Assembly (NCBI GenBank): GCA_937981665.1
Contig: CALJOJ010000052.1
Location: forward strand, 1 to 32,023
Reading direction: 5' to 3'
DNA length: 32,023 nt
Source of the DNA: an uncultured Rubritalea sp.
Lineage (GTDB): Bacteria; Verrucomicrobiota; Verrucomicrobiia; Verrucomicrobiales; Akkermansiaceae
The position numbers and the translations under genes were made by a program. Below are positions 9,642 through 17,399 of the stretch, piece after piece. The notes below the pieces were generated by a model. The model made no database searches, was not told where the DNA came from, and saw only the letters and a program-made list of their open reading frames with translations. Position 1 is the first letter of the stretch. Each line of letters starts with the position of its first letter.

Positions 9642-9814
9642 TTAAATCGGTATAAATTTTTCACTCTCTTAGTGATAGGAATAAACTTGGCTTCGATTTC
9701 CCTCAGGCGCAAGACCAAATCCTAACTGAAACCTAGCTTTTTTTAAACACAGCTTCTCATCAAAACAAACACCTCTAGAATCCACTTAAGATGTTTGAAA
9801 TAAGCTGCTTACAT

Positions 9815-9847
9815 AAAAAACTCAGAGACCGTTAAGCCTCTGAGTTT
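9815..9847 (-). terminator. Intrinsic terminator of the Ala-rich lipoprotein gene
   Basis: AAACTCAGAG (9818-9827) pairs with CTCTGAGTTT (9838-9847) across a 10-nt loop. Read on the minus strand, the hairpin runs into a T tract (A tract at 9815-9820 on the plus strand). It lies 40 bp past the stop of the minus-strand gene. Confidence 0.85.
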
Positions 9848-9887
9848 ATGTACCATAAAGTATTATAGTAAGTAGTAAGTCTTAAGA

Positions 9888-10589
9888 TTACTGACCGAGT
9901 GCACCTGCTGCTGCACCCTTAGCTTTTTCTAATGCGCCTGCTGCTGCACCTTTAGCTGCGTCAACTGCACCTGCTGCTGCGTCTGTTGCTGCTCCTTTAG
10001 CTTTCTCCACCATTCCTGTTGCTGCACCAGTATCCTTCTGAGTCTTCAAAGTAAATCTTGCTTTCTCCACCATTCCTGTTGCTGCACCTTTAACTGAATC
10101 CATGGCTCCTGTTGCTGCGTCTGTTGCTGATTCCGCTGCTCCTGCTGCTGCGTCTGTTGCTGAATCAACTGCTCCTGTTGCTGCGTCTGTTGCTGCGTCT
10201 GTTGCTGCGTCTGTTGCTGATTCCGCTGCTCCTGCTGCTGCGTCTGTTGCTGAATCCATTGCACCTGATGCTGCGTCTGTTGCTGAATCCATTGCACCTG
10301 ATGCTGCGTCTGTTGCGCCTGAAGCTGCACCTGTTACTGATTCTACTGCACTAGATGCCTTTTCTGAAACAGTATCCTTGACTGAATCCATTACTCCTGT
10401 TGCCGCTTCTTTAGCTGAATCTAAAGCTCCTGCTCCTGCTTCTTTAGCCGAATCCAACGCTCCTGCTGCTGCTTCTTTAGCTGATTCCTTAGCTGAATCC
10501 ATTGCTCCTGCTGCTGCCTCTTTAGCTTCTTTACATGAAGTAAAAGATGCAGCCACACCCGCTATGATAAGTATATTTTTAAGTTTCAT
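9888..10589 (-). CDS. Alanine-rich 11-residue-repeat lipoprotein
   Basis: A 233-residue protein. The signal segment MKLKNILIIAGVAASFTSC ends in a probable lipidation cysteine, C19, with a slightly unusual F at -3. Almost all of the rest is an imperfect 11-residue repeat of the form GAxDSAxDAA or SAKEAAAGA, composed of A, D/E, K, S, T and G. This is the pattern of amphipathic helices in LEA-like and YtxH-like proteins. There are no cysteines or aromatics in the repeats apart from one F in an aberrant insert. I infer an elongated periplasmic helix, perhaps a spacer or desiccation/stress protein. DNA repeats inside the gene are listed separately. Confidence 0.8.
   Translation of the reverse strand: MKLKNILIIAGVAASFTSCKEAKEAAAGAMDSAKESAKEAAAGALDSAKEAGAGALDSAKEAATGVMDSVKDTVSEKASSAVESVTGAASGATDAASGAMDSATDAASGAMDSATDAAAGAAESATDAATDAATDAATGAVDSATDAAAGAAESATDAATGAMDSVKGAATGMVEKARFTLKTQKDTGAATGMVEKAKGAATDAAAGAVDAAKGAAAGALEKAKGAAAGALGQ
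10001..10088. repeat. Two 28-bp direct repeats, 60 bp apart, around a non-repeat insert
   Basis: The same 28 bases occur at 10001-10028 and 10061-10088, inside the Ala-rich gene. The 32 bases between encode residues RFTLKTQKDT, which do not fit the 11-residue repeat. Confidence 0.9.
10249..10314. repeat. Perfect 33-bp tandem duplication in the Ala-rich gene
   Basis: Positions 10249-10281 and 10282-10314 are identical, encoding two successive 11-residue units. Flanking units from about 10100 to 10540 are diverged versions of the same 33-bp period. Unequal recombination or slippage should make the copy number variable. Confidence 0.9.
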
Positions 10590-10721
10590 TGTATTATGTA
10601 TATTGGTTAATTAATTGCCCCACAAGTGAACGCATTTATGTTCCCCCTTATAGACTCATTAGGCAACCGAATTGTCACTTTTTTCTGAAATATCTGCCAT
10701 AAATAACAATAATAAACGCTC

Positions 10722-12749
10722 TTACTGCTTAACTATCTTAATAGGAGCAGGTGGTAAGGCCTCGAGAAATAGCTTCCCGTAACGTTTAGTGACCACTCTA
10801 TTATCTAAAATAACCACCAATCCGCTATCTTTCTCACTACGAATAAGTCTTCCCACTCCCTGCCTCAACTTAATAATAGCCTCCGGCACCGAGTAATCCA
10901 TAAATGCATTTCCCCCATTAGCCTCAATTTCTTCTATCTTACAAGCTACCAGCGGATGATCCGGCACACTAAACGGTAAACGCGTCACGATCACATTCGA
11001 TAAACTTTCACCAGGGACATCCACTCCTGCCCAAAAACTATCAGTTCCAAAAAGTACACTATGCACGTCCTCACGGAATACATCCACCATCTGATGACGT
11101 GGCATCCCATCCCCCTGAACAAGTAAACGCCAGCCCATTTCCTCGAAGTAATCTTCCATAGCCTCTGCCACACTTCGCATCACTCGATAACTAGTGAAGA
11201 GGACAAACGCCTTACCCTCGGTGTACTTCAGCACGCGTTCTATCCAGTGCGCCAGTGATGACTCATAATGCTCCGAGCCGGGATCTGGCATCGCCTTCAT
11301 CACGTAAATTTCCATCTGCTTCTCGTAGTCAAACGGACTACCTATCTTCACTCCCCGGCTGCTCTCAGCACCCACTCGCCTCTTAAAATACCCTAAATCC
11401 TCATCCCCAGCACCCAATGTAGCACTAGTCAGCACACAGCTTTTCCCTTTACCAAACATCGTATTACGCAGACGATCTGCCACATTAATAGGTGCAGACT
11501 GTAGCACGATATTATCATTATCTCGTCCACCTTTCTCTACCCAGTAGACACTCTGTTCATCATCTTGATCCAAGAACAGCTTCAAGCTACCATGCATTTC
11601 ACGTAACCTCCGAGCGCCATCCATCAGTTCATTTCTGACCGCACTCTCCTTGTCCAGATCCTCAGCTGCCTCCTCTATCGAAGTCCAGAAATTTCTTAGC
11701 GGTAGCGCCAAAGTATTTTCCACTAGCTCAGCCTGCCGCACTCTATACTCCCGAGAATACTGGCCAAATTCCACGACCTCATTCACCTGCTCAAAAAATT
11801 CTTTAGCTTGATCTAACAGCTCCTCAGCACAGAGCATCCCTTCACCGTGACGCATCGTCTTTAGTAGCCCCCGCTTCGTCTTCGGATTATACAAGCGCTG
11901 CACATCGAAAAACATTCCAGCCTGACTCAGACGCATTCCGAGTTGCTTCGCCGCCACATCCTCCAGCGTATGGGCCTCATCAAGAATGGCAAAGTCATTG
12001 GCAAATAAATACCCACCATTACCAGCTTCACCAAGCTCTAAGCTCTCTACCTCAGCAGCGAACAAGGTAAAAAACAGCGTATGGTTCACCACGATCACTT
12101 CCGCCTTCTCTGCTCGCTTTCTTACATTTTGATAAAAACAGGCATCACCTCTACCACAAGACTTCCTAGTACATACATGCGCCTCACTACAGACTTGGCT
12201 CCAGACCTTAGCACTAGGCTGAAAATCCATATCACTGACACTTCCATCCAGTGTTTCTTCTGCCCAGTCATAGATAGCGCGCAGCTCTTCTGCTTCACTA
12301 CTGGAAAACAAATCACGCGGCTTCTCCATCGCTCTACGTAGTCTAGCTGGACAGACAAAATTACCTCGTCCCTTCAGCAGCACAGCGTCAAACTCCGCAC
12401 CTAATAGCTTCTTCACAATCGGTAAATCCTTATTCACCAACTGTTCTTGTAAATTAATAGTGTGCGTCGAGATCACTGCCTTCCGGTCATTCGCAAGCGC
12501 AAATTTCACAGCTGGAATAAGATATGCCAATGACTTCCCTACACCAGTACCCGCCTCTACCGAGAGGATACCAGTATTCTCGAGAGTCTCAGCTACAGCT
12601 ACCGCCATCTCTTGCTGCTGCGGACGATATGAAAAATCTGGTGACTTAGACAACAAGCCTGTTTCAGAAAATACATCTTTTATCTCATGGGATAATTTCA
12701 CCCCAGAGCTACCGCCTCCTCCATTATCGCCGTCGTTTACAGATATCAT
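10722..12749 (-). CDS. DinG-family ATP-dependent DNA helicase with Fe-S cluster
   Basis: A 675-residue XPD/DinG-like superfamily 2 helicase. YRPQQQEMA at 41-49 is a Q-motif-like opening, EAGTGVGKS (65-73) is Walker A and LDEAH (256-260) is Walker B. Between them C133, C193, C198 and C204 are placed as 4Fe-4S ligands; the last three have the 5- and 6-residue spacing known in E. coli DinG. The C-terminal motor shows LTSATLG, LFGTDSFWAGVDVPGESL and LRQGVGRLIRSEKDSG. The family unwinds 5'-3' and removes R-loops or other structures during repair. The ATG at 12749 gives a glycine-rich, probably disordered first 17 residues; a later start is possible. It is divergent from the C39-like gene across 120 bp. 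Confidence 0.93.
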   Translation of the reverse strand: MISVNDGDNGGGGSSGVKLSHEIKDVFSETGLLSKSPDFSYRPQQQEMAVAVAETLENTGILSVEAGTGVGKSLAYLIPAVKFALANDRKAVISTHTINLQEQLVNKDLPIVKKLLGAEFDAVLLKGRGNFVCPARLRRAMEKPRDLFSSSEAEELRAIYDWAEETLDGSVSDMDFQPSAKVWSQVCSEAHVCTRKSCGRGDACFYQNVRKRAEKAEVIVVNHTLFFTLFAAEVESLELGEAGNGGYLFANDFAILDEAHTLEDVAAKQLGMRLSQAGMFFDVQRLYNPKTKRGLLKTMRHGEGMLCAEELLDQAKEFFEQVNEVVEFGQYSREYRVRQAELVENTLALPLRNFWTSIEEAAEDLDKESAVRNELMDGARRLREMHGSLKLFLDQDDEQSVYWVEKGGRDNDNIVLQSAPINVADRLRNTMFGKGKSCVLTSATLGAGDEDLGYFKRRVGAESSRGVKIGSPFDYEKQMEIYVMKAMPDPGSEHYESSLAHWIERVLKYTEGKAFVLFTSYRVMRSVAEAMEDYFEEMGWRLLVQGDGMPRHQMVDVFREDVHSVLFGTDSFWAGVDVPGESLSNVIVTRLPFSVPDHPLVACKIEEIEANGGNAFMDYSVPEAIIKLRQGVGRLIRSEKDSGLVVILDNRVVTKRYGKLFLEALPPAPIKIVKQ

Positions 12750-12869
12750 TGTCGGCGCTCTTTTTAGTCTATTGCCTCACGAAAGAAAGAACTATTTTAG
12801 CTCCTCACTCCCCCAAGGCCTAATCACTTAGAGATTGTCAAATCTCGAGATAACCTTCAGCATCTTAGC

Positions 12870-13697
12870 ATGCTAAGACTCTCAGTCATCTCTCTCTACT
12901 TCACCATCATTTCCAGCCTCAGCAGCTGCACCACCTATGATAGTCCAGTCACATCTAAAAATTATGCCACAAAAGCCTTAAACCAAATACCGATCCAGAG
13001 AAACGGCTGTGGTCCAGCATCACTCATCAATGCCTACCGCTTCGGATCTCCAAAGTGGAACACAGCACTCGAGCGCCTACCAGGAACCACTGATGAACAG
13101 AGATTTAATAACCTAGTCAACCGCTATGGCACAGGGGTGTTCTCATCTCATCTACGTGCTCAGAAGCGCTATGACCCTAAACTCGGAATCAACATCATAG
13201 ACCTCACTGATTTAGCCAATCACTTTCAGTCAGACCGTAAACTAAACTTACCTGAACTCAAATATAACTCACTCTTCCTCTCCGGAGAAATGGATCATGA
13301 GAAGTTATTAAAAAAAGCACACAAGCAACTCGTCAAATCTCTTAAAGACGGTTTCCCGCCACTTCTCTCTCTGAAAACATTTGCCAATAACAAATCGCGC
13401 TGGACACAGATCTACGGTCATTTTGTAACTCTCCACGAAATGCCAATCACACTCCCAGCTGGCGCAACATCATTTGAGGTCAAGTACATCGACCCTTGGG
13501 GTGGTCGGCTCAAGACAGGAATCATCAAGATCCCTGAGAAATCTTTCTACGCGACAGATCTTTCAGTAAAGAAACAGACATTCCTGAAGTCCCCCACACT
13601 AGAGATAGATTTCCCAGATTCTCACCTAGGACTCAACCTACTAAAACCAAACCAAGCCAGCGCCACCATACTCGCCTTCAGCATCACGCCTAAGTAA
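12870..13697 (+). CDS. Lipoprotein with C39-like papain-fold cysteine hydrolase domain
   Basis: 275 residues with a short signal peptide ending at a lipobox SLSSC (C20). NQIPIQRNGCGPASLINAYRFG has the shape of a C39/papain-like active-site helix, with Q43 as oxyanion residue and C47 as nucleophile. H184 in YGHFVTLHE and D208 in KYIDPWGG are well placed to complete the triad. The first 150 residues after the cysteine are helical, and the last 60 look like an extra beta region. Being lipid-anchored, it should act on the envelope side; the substrate is unknown. It heads the run of plus-strand envelope genes but is separated from the transpeptidases by 179 bp, so it may have its own transcript. 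Confidence 0.75.
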   Translation: MLRLSVISLYFTIISSLSSCTTYDSPVTSKNYATKALNQIPIQRNGCGPASLINAYRFGSPKWNTALERLPGTTDEQRFNNLVNRYGTGVFSSHLRAQKRYDPKLGINIIDLTDLANHFQSDRKLNLPELKYNSLFLSGEMDHEKLLKKAHKQLVKSLKDGFPPLLSLKTFANNKSRWTQIYGHFVTLHEMPITLPAGATSFEVKYIDPWGGRLKTGIIKIPEKSFYATDLSVKKQTFLKSPTLEIDFPDSHLGLNLLKPNQASATILAFSITPK

Positions 13698-13876
13698 GTA
13701 GAATATAAACATCCAGCTTCTCCTTATTTTGTGACTTTCTAGTTACTCCACTACTCTATTATTATAACCAGATAGAAGCCAAATTAACCTATATCTTCAC
13801 TTGATTAGTAAGAGTCGCTATAATAAGTAATGGTAACAACGCTTATCAACACTTTTCACACAAGACCCCAAACATT

Positions 13877-14551
13877 ATGAATTTTCGTAAAATAACACCT
13901 ACAACCATGCTGAAAGCATCTTCCTTGCTCGCTATCGCCACACTTACTAGTTGTGGATCTCTTCCATCAGCATCAGTAGAAGAGAAAAAGTCACAGACTC
14001 CACTCAAGGCAGAATTTATAAACCCGTACAAATCGGGCACATACAATCACTTCAAAGCTCAGCCAGGCTACCCAAAGACATACAACGTCTATAAGAACAC
14101 AAGCCTGCTCTCTAAAACTAACTCGAGTAACTCATCAGTTATCATCGACCTCAGTGAGCAGCGTGGTCGCCTACTCAATGGCTCTACAGTAGTGATGGAC
14201 TACCCAGTATCTACAGGTACAGCTAAACACAAAACTCCTACAGGCACATTCTCCATCACTGAGAAAATCATTGATAAACGCTCTAACCTCTATGGAAAAA
14301 TCCTCGATGAAAATGGTACCGTGGTGAAATCCAATGCTGACTCACGAATAGACAAAGCACCAGAAGGTGGCAAGTTCCTCGGTGCATCTATGGCGCACTG
14401 GATGAGACTCACTAATGACGGAATAGGAATGCACAAAGGAAACGTTCCTCGTTACCCAGCATCTCACGGATGTATCCGTCACCCTGGATCAGTCGTCCCT
14501 ATCGTATTTAGTAAGGTCAAGTCTGGAACCAAGGTTACCATCAGACCATAA
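13877..14551 (+). CDS. L,D-transpeptidase (YkuD) lipoprotein 1
   Basis: A 224-residue envelope enzyme. The signal peptide ends at LTSC (C26), a lipobox. The YkuD domain covers about 85-224: KTPTGTFSITEKI at 119-131, GIGMH with H186, and PASHGCIRHPG carrying catalytic C199. This is the standard H...SHGC(I)R layout for enzymes forming 3-3 crosslinks in peptidoglycan or attaching lipoproteins to it. An insert at about 140-170 (KILDENGTVVKSNADSR) lengthens the loop before the catalytic histidine. It is followed 51 bp later by a paralogue, so the pair arose by tandem duplication. Confidence 0.92.
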   Translation: MNFRKITPTTMLKASSLLAIATLTSCGSLPSASVEEKKSQTPLKAEFINPYKSGTYNHFKAQPGYPKTYNVYKNTSLLSKTNSSNSSVIIDLSEQRGRLLNGSTVVMDYPVSTGTAKHKTPTGTFSITEKIIDKRSNLYGKILDENGTVVKSNADSRIDKAPEGGKFLGASMAHWMRLTNDGIGMHKGNVPRYPASHGCIRHPGSVVPIVFSKVKSGTKVTIRP

Positions 14552-14602
14552 CTTACTCATAACCCACCTTCCTTTAAGAAATACCAAACATTGAAACCAT
14601 AT

Positions 14603-15205
14603 ATGAAATCATTACTATTATTATCAGTCTCTATAGCGATAGCTACACTCTTCTCGAGTTGTGGCTCATCAGTAGCTCCCCTAGCGAACACTCACCAGAA
14701 CTTCAAAGCCCGCGCAGACTACAAGCAAAGCTATGACACGTACACAAACGAGAAAGCTCTCGCTACAGTAAACAAATCAAAGGTTAAACTCAGAGTCAGC
14801 AAAGCAAACCAGCGCATGATAGTTACTCAAGATAACGTTGTCCTCATGGACACCCCTATCACCACTGGCCGCCCAGGTAAGCCGACTCCTAACGGAACAT
14901 TCAAGCTCTACAACAGAGTAGCTGACAAGCGCTCAAATTCTTATGGAACAATGTACAAGAACGGCGTTCGCGTATGTGGTGGTCACAGACGTGACAACTG
15001 TAAAGGAGTATCCTATGATAAGTACGTAGGTTCACCACTCCCATACTGGCAGCGTATCGATGACAACGGAATCGGAATCCACCAGTCAAACAGCGTAAAG
15101 CGTTACCCTGCATCCGGTGGTTGCATCAGAATCCAGCCTGGATACGCGAAGAGAATCTTCAACATCACAAAATCTGGTACACCTATCACGATCACAAACT
15201 CTTAA
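14603..15205 (+). CDS. L,D-transpeptidase (YkuD) lipoprotein 2, variant SGGC motif
   Basis: A 200-residue paralogue of the preceding enzyme. I chose the ATG at 14603 over a TTG four codons upstream because it gives a compact signal peptide MKSLLLLSVSIAIATLFSSC with lipid-anchor C20. The YkuD domain is at about 62-200: GKPTPNGTFKLYNRVADKRS, GIGIH with H160, and PASGGCIRIQPG with catalytic C174. The residue that is histidine in SHGC is glycine here (G172), while the catalytic His and Cys remain, so activity is likely. C125 and C133 in the pre-catalytic loop are absent from the first copy and could form a disulfide. Confidence 0.88.
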   Translation: MKSLLLLSVSIAIATLFSSCGSSVAPLANTHQNFKARADYKQSYDTYTNEKALATVNKSKVKLRVSKANQRMIVTQDNVVLMDTPITTGRPGKPTPNGTFKLYNRVADKRSNSYGTMYKNGVRVCGGHRRDNCKGVSYDKYVGSPLPYWQRIDDNGIGIHQSNSVKRYPASGGCIRIQPGYAKRIFNITKSGTPITITNS

Positions 15206-15244
15206 TCTCCTGAGAGAACAAGAAAATTTCATTCCTGAAATAAC

Positions 15245-15766
15245 ATGAACCGTATCTCCAAAATCAGCGCTATCCTCGTGATAGCGCTTTCTAGCATCCA
15301 CCTCACAAGTTGTGGTAGTGGTACTGTAGCTCTGCCAAAAGCCAGGCAACTAGGTCCAGCTCCCAGCTATTCACAGAGATCCGCCCAGATAGCTAATGAA
15401 GTTAAGGGTGATTACTACTACGCTAGACGCTACTTTGTGAATAAAACTCGCTTCTGGGGATACGTTCGTGAGCCCGGTCAACAATGGACTAACTCCAAAC
15501 TCGTCATCATGAATGAGAGCCGCACAACCGTCCCAGATAGACTCCCTGAAAAGGGACCTAAAGGAAAACGCTTCGCTCATGACCAAAACTACGAGTACAT
15601 CATCACAGGTAACTACACAGGAAAGAAAGCCTATGATCCCAATACAGACCTATTCCTTCCTGAATTCAGGCCTACTAGTTTTAAACTAGTCAACACCGAG
15701 CCAGGCTGGATCTTCTCTCAGAATGACTACTACGATCCAAAACGTGTTACTCTGCGCATTCGATAA
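15245..15766 (+). CDS. Small lipoprotein of unknown function
   Basis: 173 residues; the signal peptide ends in LTSC (C23). The mature domain is rich in aromatic and basic residues and beta-prone (KGDYYYARRYFVNKTRFWGYVREPGQQW begins it) with no motif I recognise. It lies 39 bp after the second transpeptidase and 15 bp before the lipase gene, so it probably belongs to the same transcript. A 9-bp perfect hairpin sits in its signal-peptide codons. A role as partner or substrate of the transpeptidases is a guess from position. Confidence 0.7.
   Translation: MNRISKISAILVIALSSIHLTSCGSGTVALPKARQLGPAPSYSQRSAQIANEVKGDYYYARRYFVNKTRFWGYVREPGQQWTNSKLVIMNESRTTVPDRLPEKGPKGKRFAHDQNYEYIITGNYTGKKAYDPNTDLFLPEFRPTSFKLVNTEPGWIFSQNDYYDPKRVTLRIR
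15266..15290 (+). promoter_or_regulatory. Hairpin in the signal-peptide codons of the small lipoprotein gene
   Basis: AGCGCTATC (15266-15274) pairs perfectly with GATAGCGCT (15280-15288) over a 5-nt loop, followed by only TTT then C. The short T run makes it a weak terminator at best; it may be an mRNA structure affecting early translation. Confidence 0.4.
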
Positions 15767-15781
15767 CCCTCAGTATTCATA

Positions 15782-17347
15782 ATGCATATCAAACGCAGAA
15801 AAAACATAATCACATCTACTAAAGTCGCCTTCATTCAGATAAAGGCGGCTTTTTTCGCTTCTGTAGCTAGCTGCTTCTTACTAATCTTTCTCTGTATCTC
15901 ACTCCCATCCTGCTCACCTGTCACCTTTGGAAGTAGCGCTACTCCAGGCTCAAGCCTAGCTAAGCTAAAAGCTAAAAATAGTCCCGTCGTACTAGGAATT
16001 GGGAAGACACACTCCGCCTTTAAAAAATGGAGAGACCAGGGCTACCAAAATACAGATGACCACAAAATCACCTTCAAGTCCCACCACCCAGATACCACAG
16101 AATCAACACTTCCCGAAATCATCAGTGGATACTCCATCAATAGGCTAAGTAAACGCTCGGAGGGCATCGGTCTCCCAGCCCTCATCACTGCTAGATCAGG
16201 CGCCGGACACATCTTCACTCCCATCACAGCGGCGTCCTACATCTCTAATCTAAGGCCTGCAAACATTCTAGCCACACAGTCCGTTAAAGACGGCATCCTC
16301 CACACTCATTTCGATATCTACCATCCCTATGACCAGACTCACAAGGGACAAGCGCTCAAGCGCCAGCCAAACATCATCATGCAGTACATCACCGACCTCC
16401 CAGGTAACAGCGCACTCGATATTAAAGGACTCATCCGCCCTACCAAATACGGCAAACATCAAGGATTCTACTTAGCTGAACCATACGATAAAAAGCGTAT
16501 CCCCATCCTTATGATTCACGGGCTAATCTCAAGCCCAGCCACCTATGCTGAAATGTCAGATGCAATCAATGCTGACCCTAAGCTACGTAATAAATACCAG
16601 CTCTGGTACTACTTCTACCCCACCGGTACTCCATGGCTAGTAACAGCCAGTAAGTTTAGAAATTCTTACCGAGAGCTAATCAAAGCTCTAGACCCTGATA
16701 GTAACGACTCAAACCTGCGTAAAACCACAATCATTGCCCACAGCATGGGCGGACTCATCACTAGACTCTCACTTTCGACCCCAGAAAACACACTTCAGCA
16801 AGCTTACTTTGGAAACGTCCAGTTAGAGAAAACAGTCAAAGACAATGACCTCAAAAAAATTAAAGAATACTTTCATTTCCAGCCTCTAACAGAACCAAAA
16901 AGAGTCATCTACCTCGCCACACCGCACCGTGGATCAAGAATTGCCACCAGTCTCATTGGCTCTCTCGCCATAAGACTCATCAGCATCCCTGGAAACATTA
17001 TCAAACAAACTGCAGATGTACTAGCAACGGGCCAACTCAGAGGCGATAGCATACCGGAGCAAACCAGAAAACTTCTCACAAAAGGAGAAAGCTCTATTAA
17101 CCAACTGCAAGCTAAGAACCCATCTCTCAAAGCACTCAATCAAATGCAACCACGTAAGAACCTCACCAGTTATTCCGTAATAGGTGATATAGGAGCACCT
17201 CTGATGAGGCTAAAAACAGACGGTGTAGTATCTCACTCCAGCTCCAGACTGTCTCACTCCAAGGAAGAAATCACCGTCCCATCAAATCACGACATCTGCG
17301 GAGAAGACGAGACCATAGAAGCCGTCATCTATATTCTTTCTAAGTAA
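15782..17347 (+). CDS. Lipoprotein alpha/beta hydrolase (lipase/esterase, PGAP1-like)
   Basis: 521 residues. The signal peptide is unusually long: basic MHIKRRK, then a second basic/hydrophobic stretch, ending at LPSC with lipid-anchor C44. About 190 unassigned residues precede the hydrolase core: PILMIHGLISSPATY (oxyanion loop, 241-255), YQLWYYFYPTG, IIAHSMGGLITRLS with nucleophile S321, YLATPHRGS, then late candidates D near 480 (KTDGVVS) and H503 (SNHD). This is the layout of Verrucomicrobia/Planctomycetes secreted lipase-like hydrolases. There is no alternative ATG, GTG or TTG downstream before the lipobox, so the start is forced, although a terminator-like hairpin lies in codons 14-25. 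Confidence 0.85.
   Translation: MHIKRRKNIITSTKVAFIQIKAAFFASVASCFLLIFLCISLPSCSPVTFGSSATPGSSLAKLKAKNSPVVLGIGKTHSAFKKWRDQGYQNTDDHKITFKSHHPDTTESTLPEIISGYSINRLSKRSEGIGLPALITARSGAGHIFTPITAASYISNLRPANILATQSVKDGILHTHFDIYHPYDQTHKGQALKRQPNIIMQYITDLPGNSALDIKGLIRPTKYGKHQGFYLAEPYDKKRIPILMIHGLISSPATYAEMSDAINADPKLRNKYQLWYYFYPTGTPWLVTASKFRNSYRELIKALDPDSNDSNLRKTTIIAHSMGGLITRLSLSTPENTLQQAYFGNVQLEKTVKDNDLKKIKEYFHFQPLTEPKRVIYLATPHRGSRIATSLIGSLAIRLISIPGNIIKQTADVLATGQLRGDSIPEQTRKLLTKGESSINQLQAKNPSLKALNQMQPRKNLTSYSVIGDIGAPLMRLKTDGVVSHSSSRLSHSKEEITVPSNHDICGEDETIEAVIYILSK
15821..15855 (+). terminator. Terminator-like hairpin inside the lipase coding start
   Basis: AAAGTCGCCTT (15821-15831) pairs with AAGGCGGCTTT (15842-15852), 11 bp with one G-U, over a 10-nt loop, followed by a six-T run (15850-15855). 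It has every hallmark of an intrinsic terminator for the upstream lipoprotein/transpeptidase transcript, yet it lies within codons 14-25 of the next gene. Confidence 0.7.
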
Positions 17348-17399
17348 ATCTAGAGAGCTATTCACCCACTTTCATCAAATATATGAACAATAAATAATC

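Noticed and set aside
10102-10614. Long open frames on the plus strand opposite the Ala-rich lipoprotein gene
   Set aside because: They are by-products of the CTG/GCT repeat composition, which keeps several frames open. They lack a plausible signal or domain, and the minus-strand frame has a signal peptide and a terminator.
10638-10647. GGGGGAACAT on the minus strand upstream of the Ala-rich gene as an ECF -35 box
   Set aside because: GGAAC is too short and no convincing -10 element follows at the right distance, so control by the nearby sigma factor cannot be claimed.
12460-12831. A 123-codon open frame antisense to the start of the DinG-like gene
   Set aside because: It overlaps the well-supported Walker A region in antisense and shows no domain or signal of its own.
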